NCBI GenBank assembly: GCA_944472155.2
Contig: OX235279.1
Coordinates: forward strand, 120,272,110 to 120,336,109
Direction of reading: 5' to 3'
From: Trichobilharzia szidati
Lineage: Eukaryota; Platyhelminthes; Trematoda; Strigeidida; Schistosomatidae
DNA length: 64,000 nt
Translations under genes and position numbers: made by a program
Shown: positions 1 to 11,830 of the stretch, piece after piece
How positions within the stretch are numbered: the stretch's first letter is position 1
How the letters are laid out: each line of letters opens with the position of its first letter
The notes under the pieces: generated by a model
Told to the model about the DNA's origin: nothing
The model's input: the letters and a program-made list of their open reading frames with translations, nothing else
Databases searched by the model: none

Positions 1-2128
1 CGCAGTTTCCCAGGACGTTCCTCTCTTCCTGAAATAGCTCTCAATCAAGTGGCGGCATAGTACTTACCTAGACATATGCTGTTCACTGATCGACCATAAC
101 AATCAGCAGGAAACGGAACGAAGTTTGGGTTGTCGCTCAACCTTGATGGTGACCTCAGTTGAGGGTTCCAATATCCAATATCATTTTTATGAGCTAGTAT
201 AAACCAATTTGATTTCTTTGTGCTCGTCTCTTGATTGTGAAGTAAAGGTTCCTGATCTTTGGTGAACTCCTGCGTAGCTCGTCCCGCCACTCGACTGTCG
301 TAGCTTTGGTTGACTCCAAAGCAGTATTGCTGGGATTAATTATGTGTTGTTTGTAGTATGCAGTGTGTTAAGACTGTTACTAGTGTGAATAGAGTTGATC
401 CTTTAACCATTTTGTCCTCCGGTACCGTCACCGTAAGAAAAGAGGGAATAATAATAACAGATATAATTAGAGTAGTTTATTCAGACTAAAAGACAAAAAG
501 AAATAAAGAAAACGTAAAAACAGACAGATCATTAAATTTGAAGTTGATATATATAATATCAGTAATAATAATAAGTGCAGTAGTAAGAGTTGTCAGGCGA
601 GTAAGACGGGAGAGCATGTAAAGAAGTAAAACGACGAATTTAGTCGTCCAAGGCTGAATGATGAACGGGATTTTAAGGGGATAGGCCGTTTGTATGCAGT
701 CCTTGTGTCGCTGCATGGTTGTCCAGCCTTCGCCTAAAGGCGTCCACAGATGGTCCCATAGCTACATCTGCCGGTAATGAATTCCAGGGACGACAAACCC
801 GCAGGGAAAAGAAGTGGGAGCGCACCCGGGTCCTTGCCCCCTGATGAGCTATCCTTCTAGGATTTCCACGAGAGAGCCTATACCTACTCAATGGCAGAAC
901 ACCTTTGTTTGGGTGATTCTGATCTTTTGTTATTTTGTAGGCAGTAATTAAATCCCCCATAAGACGACGGTAGCTAAGTGAGAATAGGCCTAATTTCTTC
1001 AGCCTTTCATCATATGGTTTATTTCGGAGACCAACCACTCCTTTTGTTGCCCGTCGTTGGACTCTTTCCAAGAGGTTGGCGTCTCTTTTAAGCAGTCGGG
1101 GTGCAATGATATCATGCACTTCAAGGTGTGGTCTGACGTATGTTTTATACAACCTTAGAAAGAGCTCAGGAGTGAGTGCACCTAATTGTCTATGTGTAAA
1201 GTATATGACCGCATATGCCCTCGCTACATCCCCCGTGTAATTTGCGCTTGTATCCATTTTCTCCGTTAGAACTAGACTTAAGTAACGTTCTGACGTTGAG
1301 CAGGACGAGCTTTCATTGCACAGGGTGTAACTTGCATTTTGCAGTCTACAGGTGCGTAGCTTCACTACTTTGCATTTTTTCAGGTTGAAAGTCATGCCAC
1401 TGGCTACCGCCCAGTCTTCCAGAAGCCTTAGATCGGCCTGCAGCCTATCTGAGTCCTCCGGACACTTTATCGCCCTCCGTATCTTCACGTCATCAGCGTA
1501 TAGAAGAGTCGGGCAGCTTAGACGGCATGGTAGATCATTGATAAAAATCAAGAACATCACTGATCCCAGGATAGAACCCTGCGACACTCCTGATGACGAG
1601 CTGTTCCAAGATGATCGGACTCGATTGACCTAACTGCAAAACTTCCTTTCAGCTAAGTAGTCCTTCAACCATGACAGAAGTCGCTTACCCATACCTACCT
1701 GGCTTATTTTGTGTAGGAGAAGGTCATGGTGAACGGTGTCATAATAACTTTTGGGGGGCCCTTTTTTGGATAACGGGACGGTATCCGAGATTTCCGTGTG
1801 AATAATCTCCTTTAACACTTCCCAGTTTTCATCCACAGATAACTCATCCCATGCTAAGGGCCATTTTGCGTCGGACAAAAGCCTCCGCATTTCGGCATAG
1901 TCCGCCTTTTTATAGCACAGACATTGTTGCGTAACGTCCCACTGCAAGTGCTCACGGAGAACAAGATCAGATCCTATGGCTGCATGGTCACTACTTCCTA
2001 GAAATTCTTGGTGTGGCCTAGAGTGAAATGACACCACATGGAGTCTGGGAGGTCGATAAGTGGGGGGTCCACTGGACGTACACATTTAGGTTGCTTGTCA
2101 AAGTATATGGCAACTCCCCCCTTCCTTG
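1..2128 (-). mobile_element. CR1-type non-LTR retrotransposon, 5'-truncated and internally deleted copy
   Basis: Read on the minus strand, this copy starts at 2128 inside the endonuclease domain. It drops the segment corresponding to 3142-3465 of the right copy, keeps the SSDHA part of the endonuclease, drops the segment matching about 3692-4590, and then resumes at the motif-A region of the reverse transcriptase. It runs through the YADD motif to the LINE C-terminus and a long 3' region that continues to the window edge. A 5' truncation is normal for LINEs; the two clean internal deletions are not. The CR1-like assignment rests on the combination of AP-endonuclease, SQGS.LG and YADDVKI reverse transcriptase motifs and the RSHFFSLRV.RPWNSLP tail. 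Confidence 0.85.
673..2085 (-). pseudogene. LINE ORF2 remnant (endonuclease scrap plus reverse transcriptase), left copy
   Basis: The minus-strand reading frame from 2085 to 1630 joins endonuclease residues near SSDH to DTVHHDLLLHK of the reverse transcriptase and ends at a TAG after AERKFCS. The frame from 1587 to 673 then runs uninterrupted from SQGSILGSVMF through the catalytic YADD to the end of the protein (304 residues). Fingers, palm motif 0-2 and most of the endonuclease are missing, so the product cannot be a working enzyme. Unlike the right copy, it keeps six A residues in the FNLKKCK region and is therefore not frameshifted there. Confidence 0.82.
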
Positions 2129-2780
2129 CTATCCCTTGGACTCAGGTAGGAGACTTGGGTGACACTGACTGTCATCCTCAATACCGCATCTCTCTAGTGT
2201 TACTGAGGCCGTCACTGTTTTCCTGTTAGCCTATGGCATATTATGTCTCACTCTTATGCTAGAATTCCTGTCGATAGCTAGTACTTGAACCAGGGAGTCA
2301 ACGGAACTGATGCTTTCTACCTCTGTGGTCATATACAGTGTTATGGAGCTGGAAACTGGCACTACCTGTGAGGAACACATGCATGACGTACATCATTCGG
2401 GATGACTGTCATCTCAGATTGCCCTTAGCGCTTCTGTAGCAATCTCCACTTTCCAAATACCGCACCCCTCTCACACTGATTAGTTCCTCAAGGCTGCTAA
2501 GTGTCAAATTCAACTCCCAGGAACACTTGGCCATAGCACTTCAACGGTGGTATGAGATCAAGGGGAAATTGGGAGGACACATCCGATGCTGCGAAAACAG
2601 ACCCCGAACCATAAGGAGGCAGCAAACGGAGGCTTTAATACGTCTTCAAGCTTCAGTGACACTAGAGCGATGCAGTTCTGAGAATAACAGTCTGTGCCAC
2701 CCAAGTGTCCTGCCTAAATCCAAGGGAAAAAACCACAAAGGGCCGGAAATGGCCAACTAGTCCCAACATTAAGTCCCCTA
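2129..2780 (+). other. Centre of the LINE palindrome; possible 5' region/ORF1 scrap of the right copy
   Basis: This stretch lies between the two diverging LINE copies and has no counterpart in the left copy, which is truncated at 2128. A 77-residue frame at 2527-2760 is rich in Lys, Arg and Gln (RRQQTEALIRLQ) and could be the tail of a degenerate ORF1 directly upstream of the endonuclease ORF, but I see no zinc knuckle or other diagnostic motif. It may equally be unrelated flanking DNA. Confidence 0.4.
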
Positions 2781-2839
2781 CCAGCAGACAGCTTCACGTC
2801 AACTACCCCACAACACGCTGAGGTTGTAAGACTCACTGT

Positions 2840-5656
2840 CAGCTGCCTATATAGCAATGTGAGGGGGCTGAGAGGAAAAATAGGTGAACTCCGAAATCTC
2901 CAAGCACACCTACAATTGAAAATGATCATTCTCACCGAAACATGATTAACTCCCACTATCGCCGATAATGAAATCAGTATAGGTGATATGGTTTTGGTCA
3001 GGAGAGACAGGGATAATAAGGAAGGAGGGGGAGTTGCCATATACTTTGATAGGCAACTTAAATGTGTGCGCGCAACGGACCCACCACTTATTGAACTCCC
3101 AGACTCCATATGGTGTCATTTCACCGTAGGCCACACCAAGCATTTACTTGGTGGCATCTACCGATCTCCCACCTGTGGGGCAGAGCACAATCAGCTACTG
3201 CTCAGCAGTATCACAGGGATACGAGACTTGGGCTATGACCAAATCACCATTGCTGGAGATTTCAATGCCCCATCACTGAACCTTGGCTCGGGGTATGTTA
3301 AGGGAAAATTCGGCCGAAATCTACTGCAAGCTATTCGGAACACGGGACTGACTGAGAACGTTGGAGACGACACTATGTGGGGCCCTAGTGGAAAGTCATC
3401 AAAACTAGACTACATTCTAACTAGTGACCAACTTCTTGTCGAAAAGGTCCAGATCATGACTCCTCTAGGAAGTAGTGACCATGCAGTCATAGGTTTCGAC
3501 CTCGTTCTCCGTGAGCATTTGCAGTGGGACGGTACGCAACCATGTCTGTGTTATAGCAAGACCGACTATGCTGAAATGCGGAGGCTCTTGTCCGATGCAG
3601 ACTGGCCCTTAGCATGGGATGAGCTGTCTGTTGATGAACACTGGGAAGCGGTAAAAAGGATTATTCATACAGTAATTACGGATACCGTCCCTTTAGTCAC
3701 GACACAGCCCAAAAGAAAGTCATCATGGTTAAAGAGAGGCACGCAACGTATTCTGCAAGCAAAGCGGAAGGCTTGGTTTACGTGGCGCGTATCTAAAAGG
3801 CAGATCGACCATGATGCATACCTGGAACTCAGGAACCGGTGCAATGCAAGAGTCAGGGGGGACAGGAGGTCATTCCAGGCTAACCTTGCTAAAAAACTCC
3901 TGGCAAGCCCGAAGAATTTGTACCGATTCGTGTCAGAAAGGAAACCAACCAACCAAGGGGCCTGCGCCTCAGTAGGCCAAAACGGTCAATATCTCACTAG
4001 TTTGGAGATGGCTGAAACATTTAGTTTAGCCTTCGCCAAACAGCTAAACAGCAATGTGGGTATTACCGTTACGGACCAAAATGGCGGCATCACTATTTCA
4101 CAGGAGGAAGACCAAATAGCCACCTCCCAAATAAACCCTGCAATAGTACTGAGAAAGCTGCAGCGACTCATACCTGGAAAGTCCCCAGGTTGTGATGACA
4201 TCAGGCCATCTGTTCTGAAACAGTGCACCGAAGCTCTCTCTAGGCCTTTATGCGACTTGTTCCAACACTCCATGGAATCGGGGAAACTGCCAAAAGAATG
4301 GGAAAGAAGCATCCTTTCTCCGATCTTCAAGGATGGGGATAGGCAAAATCCCACCAGTTACAGACCAGTAGCTCTACTCCCAGTGGTATCGAAAGTACTG
4401 GAAAGTATTACTGATGACTACATCGGGGAATATCTGGATAGGTCTAAAATACTCCATGAAGCCCAACACGGTTTCAGGAAAGGGAGATCCTGCGTCACTA
4501 ACTTATTATCAGCTTGGGACGACTGAACATCATGCTGGGATACGAATGTTCCAGTCCATGTGATCTTTCTAGACTTTGAGAAGGCATTTCACACTGTTCA
4601 CCATGACCTTCTCCTACACAAAATAAGCCAGGTAGGTATAGGTAAGCGACTTCTGTCATGGTTGAAGGACTACTTAGCTGAAAGGAAGTTTTGCAGTTAG
4701 GTCAATCGAGTCCGATCATCTTGGAACAGCTCGTCATCAGGAGTGTCGCAGGGTTCTATCCTGGGATCAGTGATGTTCTTGATTTTTATCAATGATCTAC
4801 CATGCCGTCTAAGCTGCCCGACTCTTCTATACGCTGATGACGTGAAGATACGGAGGGCGATAAAGTGTCCGGAGGACTCAGATAGGCTGCAGGCCGATCT
4901 AAGGCTTCTGGAAGACTGGGCGGTAGCCAGTGGCATGACTTTCAACCTGAAAAATGCAAAGTAGTGAAGCTACGCACCTGTAGACTGCAAAATGCAAGTT
5001 ACACCCTGTGCAATGAAAGCTCGTCCTGCTCAACGTCAGAACGTTACTTAAGTCTAGTTCTAACGGAGAAAATGGATACAAGCGCAAATTACACGGGGGA
5101 TGTAGCGAGGGCATATGCGGTCATATACTTTACACATAGACAATTAGGTGCACTCACTCCTGAGCTCTTTCTAAGGTTGTACAAAACATACATCAGACCA
5201 CACTCTGAAGTGCATGATATCATTGCACTACCAATGCTTAGAAGAGACGCCCACTTCTTGGAAAGAGTCCAACGACGGGCAACAAAAGGAGTGGTTGGTC
5301 TCCGAAATAAACCATATGATGAAAGGCTGAAGAAATTAGGCCTATTCTCACTTAGCTACCGTCGTCTTATGGGGGATTTAATTACTGCCTACAAAATAAC
5401 AAAAGATCAGAATCACCCAAACAAAGGTGTTCTGCCATTGAGTAGGTATAGGCTCTCTCGTGGAAATCCTAGAAGGATAGCTCATCAGGGGGCAAGGACC
5501 CGGGTGCGCTCCCACTTCTTTTCCCTGCGGGTTTGTCGTCCCTGGAATTCATTACCGGCAGATGTAGCTATGGGACCATCTGTGGACGCCTTTAGGCGAA
5601 GGCTGGACAACCATGCAGCGACACAAGGACTGCATACAAACGGCCTATCCCCTTAA
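2840..5656 (+). pseudogene. LINE ORF2 (AP-endonuclease and reverse transcriptase), right copy, inactivated
   Basis: Endonuclease landmarks in order are YSNVRGLRGK, ILTET, YRSPTCG, the catalytic GDFNAP, SKLDYILTS and GSSDHA. Reverse transcriptase landmarks are SPGCDDIRPSVLK, NPTSYRPVALLPV, HGFRKGRSC, LDFEKAF (catalytic Asp kept), SQGSILG and LLYADDVKI (both Asp kept). The C-terminus ends RPWNSLPADV...FRRRLD. Breaks are a TGA at 2943-2945 right after TET, a TGA at 4524-4526 after LLSAWDD, a TAG at 4698-4700 after ERKFCS, and a one-base deletion in the A run near 4950 (five A residues against six in the left copy). The two TGA codons fall where related LINEs usually have Trp. The TAG is shared with the left copy; the others are private or fall in deleted regions. 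Confidence 0.88.
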
Positions 5657-6328
5657 AATCCCGTTCATCATTCAGCCTTGGACGACTAAATTCGTCGTTT
5701 TACTTCTTTACATGCTCTCCCGTCTTACTCGCCTGACAACTCTTACTACTGCACTTATTATTATTACTGATATTATATATATCCACTTCAAATTTAATGA
5801 TCTGTCTGTTTTTACGTTTTCTTTATTTGTTTTTGTCTTTTTGTCTGAATAAACTACTCTAATTATATCTGTTATTATTATTCCCTCTTTTCTTACGGTG
5901 ACGGTACCGGAGGACAAAATGGTTAAAGGATCAACTCCATTCACAGTAGTAACAGTCTTAACACACCTCGTACTACAAACAACACATAATTAATCCCAGC
6001 AATACTGCTTTGGAGTCAACCAAAGCTACGGCAGTCGAGTGGCGGGACGAGCTACGCAGGAGTTCACCAAAGATCAGGAACCTTTACTTCACAATCAAGA
6101 GACGAGCACAAAGAAATCAAATTGGTTTATACTAGCTCATAAAAATGATATTGGATATTGGAACCCTCAACTGAGGTCACCATCAAGGTTGAGCGACAAC
6201 CCAAACTTCGTTCCGTTTCCTGCTGATTGTTATGGTCGATCAGTGAACAGCATATGTCTAGGTAAGTACTATGCCGCCACTTGATTGAGAGCTATTTCAG
6301 GAAGAGAGGAACGTCCTGGGAAACTGCG
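5657..6328 (+). other. 3' region of the right LINE copy, mirrored at 1-672
   Basis: After the ORF there is a T-rich stretch, an AATAAA signal at 5848-5853, a short TTATTATTATT run, and then 450 bases without simple-sequence character that are also present in the left arm. If the LINE ends near 5880, the remaining 450 bases are duplicated flanking DNA; if not, this is an unusually long 3' UTR. An 81-residue open frame (6039-6284, mirrored at 45-290) is preserved in both arms; I do not recognise it, and it ends beside a GTAAGT that resembles a splice donor. Confidence 0.6.
5848..5853 (+). promoter_or_regulatory. AATAAA polyadenylation signal in the LINE 3' region
   Basis: A canonical hexamer lies about 190 bases after the LINE ORF2 stop and is present in mirror image in the left arm. 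It is followed by T-rich sequence. It could end the LINE transcript, which would make the following shared 450 bases non-LINE. Confidence 0.4.
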
Positions 6329-7670
6329 AAATGGTATAATATATAATAATGGATAATACATCACTGGAAGTACATTTACAGGATATATACGACAAGGAGT
6401 TGGAAAGTCCTTGCAAAAATAGTATATATTTGCAATGTGTAATGCTAAGCATATTGGTCTTACCATGGAAACTATGACATTTTTGATGAAAATATAGCTT
6501 TGTTCGAACAGCGTTGTTGTTTTTTTTCCACCAGAGCAACCAGGCTTTAAGCAAGCGACGAATACGAACAAAAGATTAAGTTTTAGTTTTATTAAAGGTT
6601 TAGGTAGTTAAGATAAGACAGAGTATAATAGTGCGTAGATAAAAAATTATCGTGAGGTATATAAGTGATATTTCAGTGAGAAGTGGCTTCAAACAACAGA
6701 ACCTGTAGGACAAGCTGACCTGTAAGATGTCTCACGAATTCCTGTAGGACTCATAGGGTAGCGTCTTGACAAGAAGCTGAACAGGCTAGTAGATGGTAAG
6801 AGAAAAAGCATTTCTTCTAGAGTTTAGATCTGTACAACCCCTTTTTCTTTTTCTGTTGAGGATCTTGACTCATGTTTAATCCTGGAGCTGTTAAAATATT
6901 CGTGATACTGTCTTTCAGATTAGAGCGATTCACATGTGTGACCACCAACACAACTGATCAGCATGCGTCACTCTCCACCCTTTCTTATGACGTTAAACTC
7001 TGAGATTATTTTTGCAATAACTGTAGTTGTAGCATTGCAGTGCTTTGAGCCCCTCCCGGTCATACAGTATGCTCAACATGAGTAGTTTTCATGACAAGTG
7101 CTTTCCATTAGGTCACCAGATACATCGATACCTGAAGACATTCTCAGCAGTATCACCAATATACATGCATACCTGTGTATAAGTAGTTATTACAAACGAC
7201 TAGTAAATTACGTTTCCCTTAAAAATTATAAGGTATAGAAGTAGTTCGTATTACAGCAACTAAGTTATGGTCTATTTAGCAGAGTGAAATGAGTAGTGGA
7301 ACAATTAATGATATAATTATATAGAATGATTCTGAGGAAAATAGCTGGTTAGCGGAACTTGTTATTGGATAAAAAAATACGAAATGTTATGAAACAATAC
7401 ATCTAGAAAAAGTATATGAGAAAAGGTAGTCATTGACTGAATACCGTCATTTCAGTAGAAAAAATAGGAATGTATTATTAATTATATGTGTGTAAAATAT
7501 TAAAAGGTATGGTTGCTAATATAATTGTTTCTAGAAATACATACACTAACCCAACTTATTGAAGAGAATAGAAAATCAGTAAATTAGTTAAACGTCCGCT
7601 GCATAAGTAGTAGAGTCGAGTTGTATGTAATTGACTACACTGAGGATTGGACTGACTTTCATTTACCATT
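6329..7670. other. No gene seen
   Basis: AT-rich sequence with frequent stops in all frames. Nothing resembling a conserved protein, tRNA or repeat head was recognised. Confidence 0.6.
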
Positions 7671-8110
7671 CTACCAACAGTTGTGGTCTTGTAGACGAAC
7701 TAGAGTGGACATGATAATGTGTCTCTCAAGGATCCGTTTGGACCCATCCAAGTTTTCACAACGTCTAATTTCAGTTGGTAGTTGGTTCCAAAGAGTGCAA
7801 TATTGAATGGTGAAAAACTTTTCCCTAATGGTTTTTCTGCGGGTAGCCACCTTGAGAAGGTAGTCGTGGTTTCGCAGTTGGAATGATTTAACATTCACGG
7901 ATGAGTTACTGCAACAATGTTTCGCAGAGTAGAAATAAGTTGCATTTCACTCTCCTTAATCAAAAGGGCTATAATTTCAGTCGTATACACCTGTCAACAT
8001 ATTCCGCTTGTTGGGCAAACCCTATTAAGCATAATAGGGCCTTGATGAAGTGTGAAGTAGTTTTGAGCCTAGAAAGAGCATTTGGTTCACCACTGGATAG
8101 TGTTAGGGTA
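7671..8110 (-). mobile_element. Worn LINE C-terminal fragment
   Basis: On the minus strand the reading frame 7898-7671 shows the pattern of a CR1-type LINE tail (LRNHDYLLKV, then TRRKTIREKFFTIQY, LWNQLPTEI and RILERHI). The upstream part up to about 8110 gives broken, LINE-like residues (DRCIRLKL) only after ignoring stops. It is distinct in sequence from the copies at 1-6328. No target duplication was found. Confidence 0.6.
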
Positions 8111-11100
8111 CAAATACCATAACCCAAGAATTTCTGAGGTTTTGGCGTCGATTACTCAATCGGTGGACTAAGGTAACTCATAATAAGACTGTTATTAGAT
8201 TGGATAACTACGTAACTGGCTATGGAAACTGGCGTAGAAAAGTTGACTAATGGAGCTGACAGGCAGATCCGCTGTTTGCAGTCCTCTTGCTTCAGAGCCT
8301 GATGTATTTCTTTTGCTCCTGTCAGGTAGCTGCTCTGTGCGCGATAAATTCACCCCCGGAATGATATGACAGTTTGAATATTATGCGTAGTCACTAAGCA
8401 AGGACTTCTGAGTAGGGAATTCGCCTTCCGAGTATATATACATCCTGTGCAGAGACCGGAATGATTTTGTACAGTTCTCGTTAAGAATAGAAAAATTGAC
8501 AGGTGTTTATCCAATGTTTCAACCAAGATCTTTGTTCTAGCTATGCTTTCCCCAGCAAAGAAAGATAGACTTCTCTCTCCCCATGACCACCTGCCTGCCA
8601 CAATAACTAATTCGTTGCATCTATTGGAATTTACAGGAGACTCCCACGCTCCTTCAAAGAAGATTCAACAAGCTGGTTGACGGAAACATTCAGGGAAGAA
8701 AAAGGTGTTGAGCCAATCCATCAGGATTGTATCTCTAGATTACATTGTCAAATTTGAGGACAGTGAATCTAACCTTGTCCACAAGAAACTCTACTTTTTT
8801 ATAACCCAGTATCCCTAATAGCTGTGATATATTTTATTAGTATCTCTCACTGCTTTGGTTTTTTATTTTGATATTTCGTATATTTCACGAGTTTATTGTC
8901 GAGTCCCCCACACTTGGCCTTCCTGTGGACCAGCGTTTTATCACTTCCTAATTTCGCCAGACTACATGTAATATTATGTATTTTTCATGTAAATAGATAA
9001 ATTTACATATTGTGTTATATGTGTGTCTCCTGAAGGACAGATCCGCCTCCATAAGCAAGAATAATTATAATCCACTCACATAAATGTAGAGCATTTACCT
9101 AGTTGACATGCCATTTTCACAGCCATGACTATATCTAATACAATCACACAGTGCGTTCAGTTGTCGGAGTTTACACCTGTTTTGACATGCGAAGTAAATT
9201 AATAGTACGAAAAGTGCCTTGAGAATGGGCCGCATTTACTCAGTTGAGCATGGACAACATTAATTTCTTTTAATTGTAATATCATCAAATGATACTGCTA
9301 GATCAAACTGGAACGGCGATCTGCTAATAGCCTGAAGAATCCAAATGTTGAAAAAATTCCAGAGAAACTTAGGTCGACGTCTTTTCACCGTCAAATTAAT
9401 TCCACATTAGTAGTTTACATCATAATTATCCCATTAGACTGATGACTGTTTCCGATTTTTACACGTGAGTCTCTAGATTTAGAGTTATAAATAGTTAACT
9501 GGCTGCATGAGTGGACTGACGTTAAACAGTAACATGAGGTTGGGAAATTTACAATCGTTACTGGTTAGTGAGAGAAAGCATACACATCAAACACTGTGGC
9601 ACTAGACCTGATATCTAAGAAGTCCGACAAACACACTGATAGATGCAACATTATTATGTGGTATAAGCAGCAATTTGAGTGATACAAATGTGGAATACAG
9701 CATCAATACAGCCTCAGTAACGTGATCCAGAAAAATACATGTGGAAATTGCAGAAAAGGCAAGGGGTTGCATTAGTCACTATTACTTGATAACTATTAAG
9801 TAAACATTTAATTGTGTGTATTGTAAGTAACATTCATAATAATCTGACATCGAAATTTCCAGTTATAGTTGAGAACTTTTACAGTGTTTGTGGTGACGAA
9901 AAATTAAGACATGTAGCAATAATGAATAGGTGTCAACCTTTGTCTGTAGGCTACTCGAAGGTATTATAGGAAAAACATTAGACCTAAGAGTCAGAGTACA
10001 AGAGTTACTTGACATAAGAAGCGGATGGCTAACAATGTACATACTATTGGGGTGGTTTAATACAGACAATGTGTGCCAACGGAATGTTATTCTCACGTGT
10101 TCCAACAGTTTAATACTACATTGGCGACAGAATACTATGTACATTTGGACATTCTATTTTTTGTCGTTTGATGTAAGATGAAACCACAAGCTCAGTGGTT
10201 GGTTAACGAATATAAACTGTAGATATATAAACAGCGGTTTGATTAGTGAAAAATACACTCTGGCTTCCGTGTCTTACCTTCTGTTGTTACACTATTATTC
10301 TCTGATGTATAATAAGGTGTCGATCTGAAATAGCAAGGCCACACCATATGTCTGAGTTCAAAAGGTTTCATACTTAAGCACTGGCGTTCAAGTCCTCTTT
10401 GTTTTGTGAACCCGGAAACCATAGCTCCACCCCGGAGAAGAGGGTAGTTCACTGGTGTCCTCACCATCAGACCCGCTTGTCAGCTGTCTCTACTCTCCGA
10501 CCTTTTATTATGCTAAATCCTAGCTGGATTCTACCCTGCCATGCTTTACTTTGGGATTACTTTGCCATGAAAATACACTCGTTTTTCCATCAAATGCTGA
10601 TTCCCATTCAAGCTAGGCATTGTATGAATGACTGCTTTCAGTGGATAGCCCTGTGAATGAAAAAAGAAAAGATACACAAAGGGGGGAATTCGTCATGAGA
10701 TTAGGTGGCTAATACTCCGTTCAAGGACTACTTCTGAGGCATAAAATGTGAGGATGAAGGGAAATGTGTGAAGTAGTCACACAACATACATAGGTTACAA
10801 TACCTACGTACATTGACAGAGGGTTGTTAAACTGTAATAAGTGTCCTATGAGTTTTGACTACTCTTATAATTAGATTTACAGAACGGTAAGACAAAGTCA
10901 CTTACATTGTAGCAGAGGAAGTAGATTAGTTTGACGACGTTTTGTAATAATATTGTTTTGGAACGTACATGTTTGTCAAGCAATGCAGATGACATAGTTG
11001 CAAAAAAGACTGTTCATCAATACTTAATGCAACTGCCATGGTGTAGCAGAACACCATTCACATGCATTCTGGTCCAGACTTGTACGAGAAAATTATAAAT

Positions 11101-11175
11101 ATATGGTGTGGTGTTTGCTAAACGATAAGACGAATTGAGTAAGAATAACTTAGGTCAACATTAGTGCAACATTAA
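8111..11175. other. No gene seen
   Basis: Only short open frames without conserved character. No tRNA-like heads or long microsatellites. Promoter or non-coding exons of the downstream gene cannot be excluded from sequence alone. Confidence 0.55.
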
Positions 11176-11830
11176 TTATGCCAAATGAATATAACAATTC
11201 TGAATGTTTTTATTAGTACGTAGATTAAACACTGCTATCCAGCTACATAAACCAAAGTGGTCAGAAACGATATCAGGAATTTTCGGCCGGTGGAGAATTA
11301 TGTCAAGACTATTTTCAAAGAAGTATTCATTTAGCAGAGGAGGGATTTGTCTTGTTAAGGTGCTGATTTCCACTTCAGTTGGCAAGGTATTCCATATTGG
11401 CTTATACCTAACGGTAAGGAAGTTAGAACGAGACTCTGGTGCCACAAAGAACGAGGCTGAGAGGAGACCCATAACTGCGTAGGTTATGTGGTGAAGAAGG
11501 CTGTCACTGGGATCGTACACTATTACTTTGGGAATTTTAAACTATAGCGTTCGATCTTAGGAGCTCCGCAACGATAGCTCTACGGGACTTTCAGTCTAGT
11601 TCCTCGAAACCCATTTGTAGATCTTCTTTGGGAGCTTTCAGTCTTCAGCTAGTCTTTAACAGATATGTTATCTAGGGTAAATACACAGTACTCAAGCAGA
11701 AGGAGTACATAGGTCTTGTACAATAGCGTTTGGTGTGAAAATTATGGAATGTGAATCTCAGTAGTATTCTGGCTACAGAGAATAGTTAGTTGGGCTGCTC
11801 GAACGATTTCGAGGCGGTTTCCGGGTGGTC
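11176..11830 (-). mobile_element. Worn LINE C-terminal fragment
   Basis: On the minus strand the piece near 11650-11710 reads LLYKTYVLLLLEYCV, the typical 'K-Y-V-P-L-E-Y-C' block of CR1-type elements. About 300 bases further along comes RSNFLTVRYKPIWNTLPTEV, the equivalent of the FFS-R-V-WNSLP block near the protein end. Several frameshifts and stops separate the blocks. It is a degenerate 3' fragment of a LINE different in sequence from the other copies here. Confidence 0.6.

Larger units (their letters stand above)
1..6328. repeat. Large inverted repeat formed by two LINE copies
   Basis: The first bases of the window are the reverse complement of the bases ending at 6328, and the match runs inward through the LINE 3' region and reverse transcriptase. 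By eye, the arms 1-1740 and about 4590-6328 differ at only scattered bases plus a one-base indel. Inside those limits the left arm (1741-2128) still matches 3021-3700 on the right, but with many more differences and two large deletions. The left edge of the palindrome is cut by the window, so its full length is unknown. An inverted duplication, an assembly join, or two insertions homogenised by gene conversion could each explain it. Confidence 0.92.
2780..6328 (+). mobile_element. CR1-type non-LTR retrotransposon, longer plus-strand copy
   Basis: The copy contains endonuclease, reverse transcriptase, C-terminal domain and about 670 bases of 3' sequence. The 5' limit is uncertain (somewhere in 2200-2840). 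The 3' limit is also uncertain: homology to the left copy runs to 6328 only because the left copy hits the window edge there. The coding part carries three in-frame stops and a one-base deletion, so it is dead. It sits about 7.7 kb upstream of the afadin-like start codon. Confidence 0.85.
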
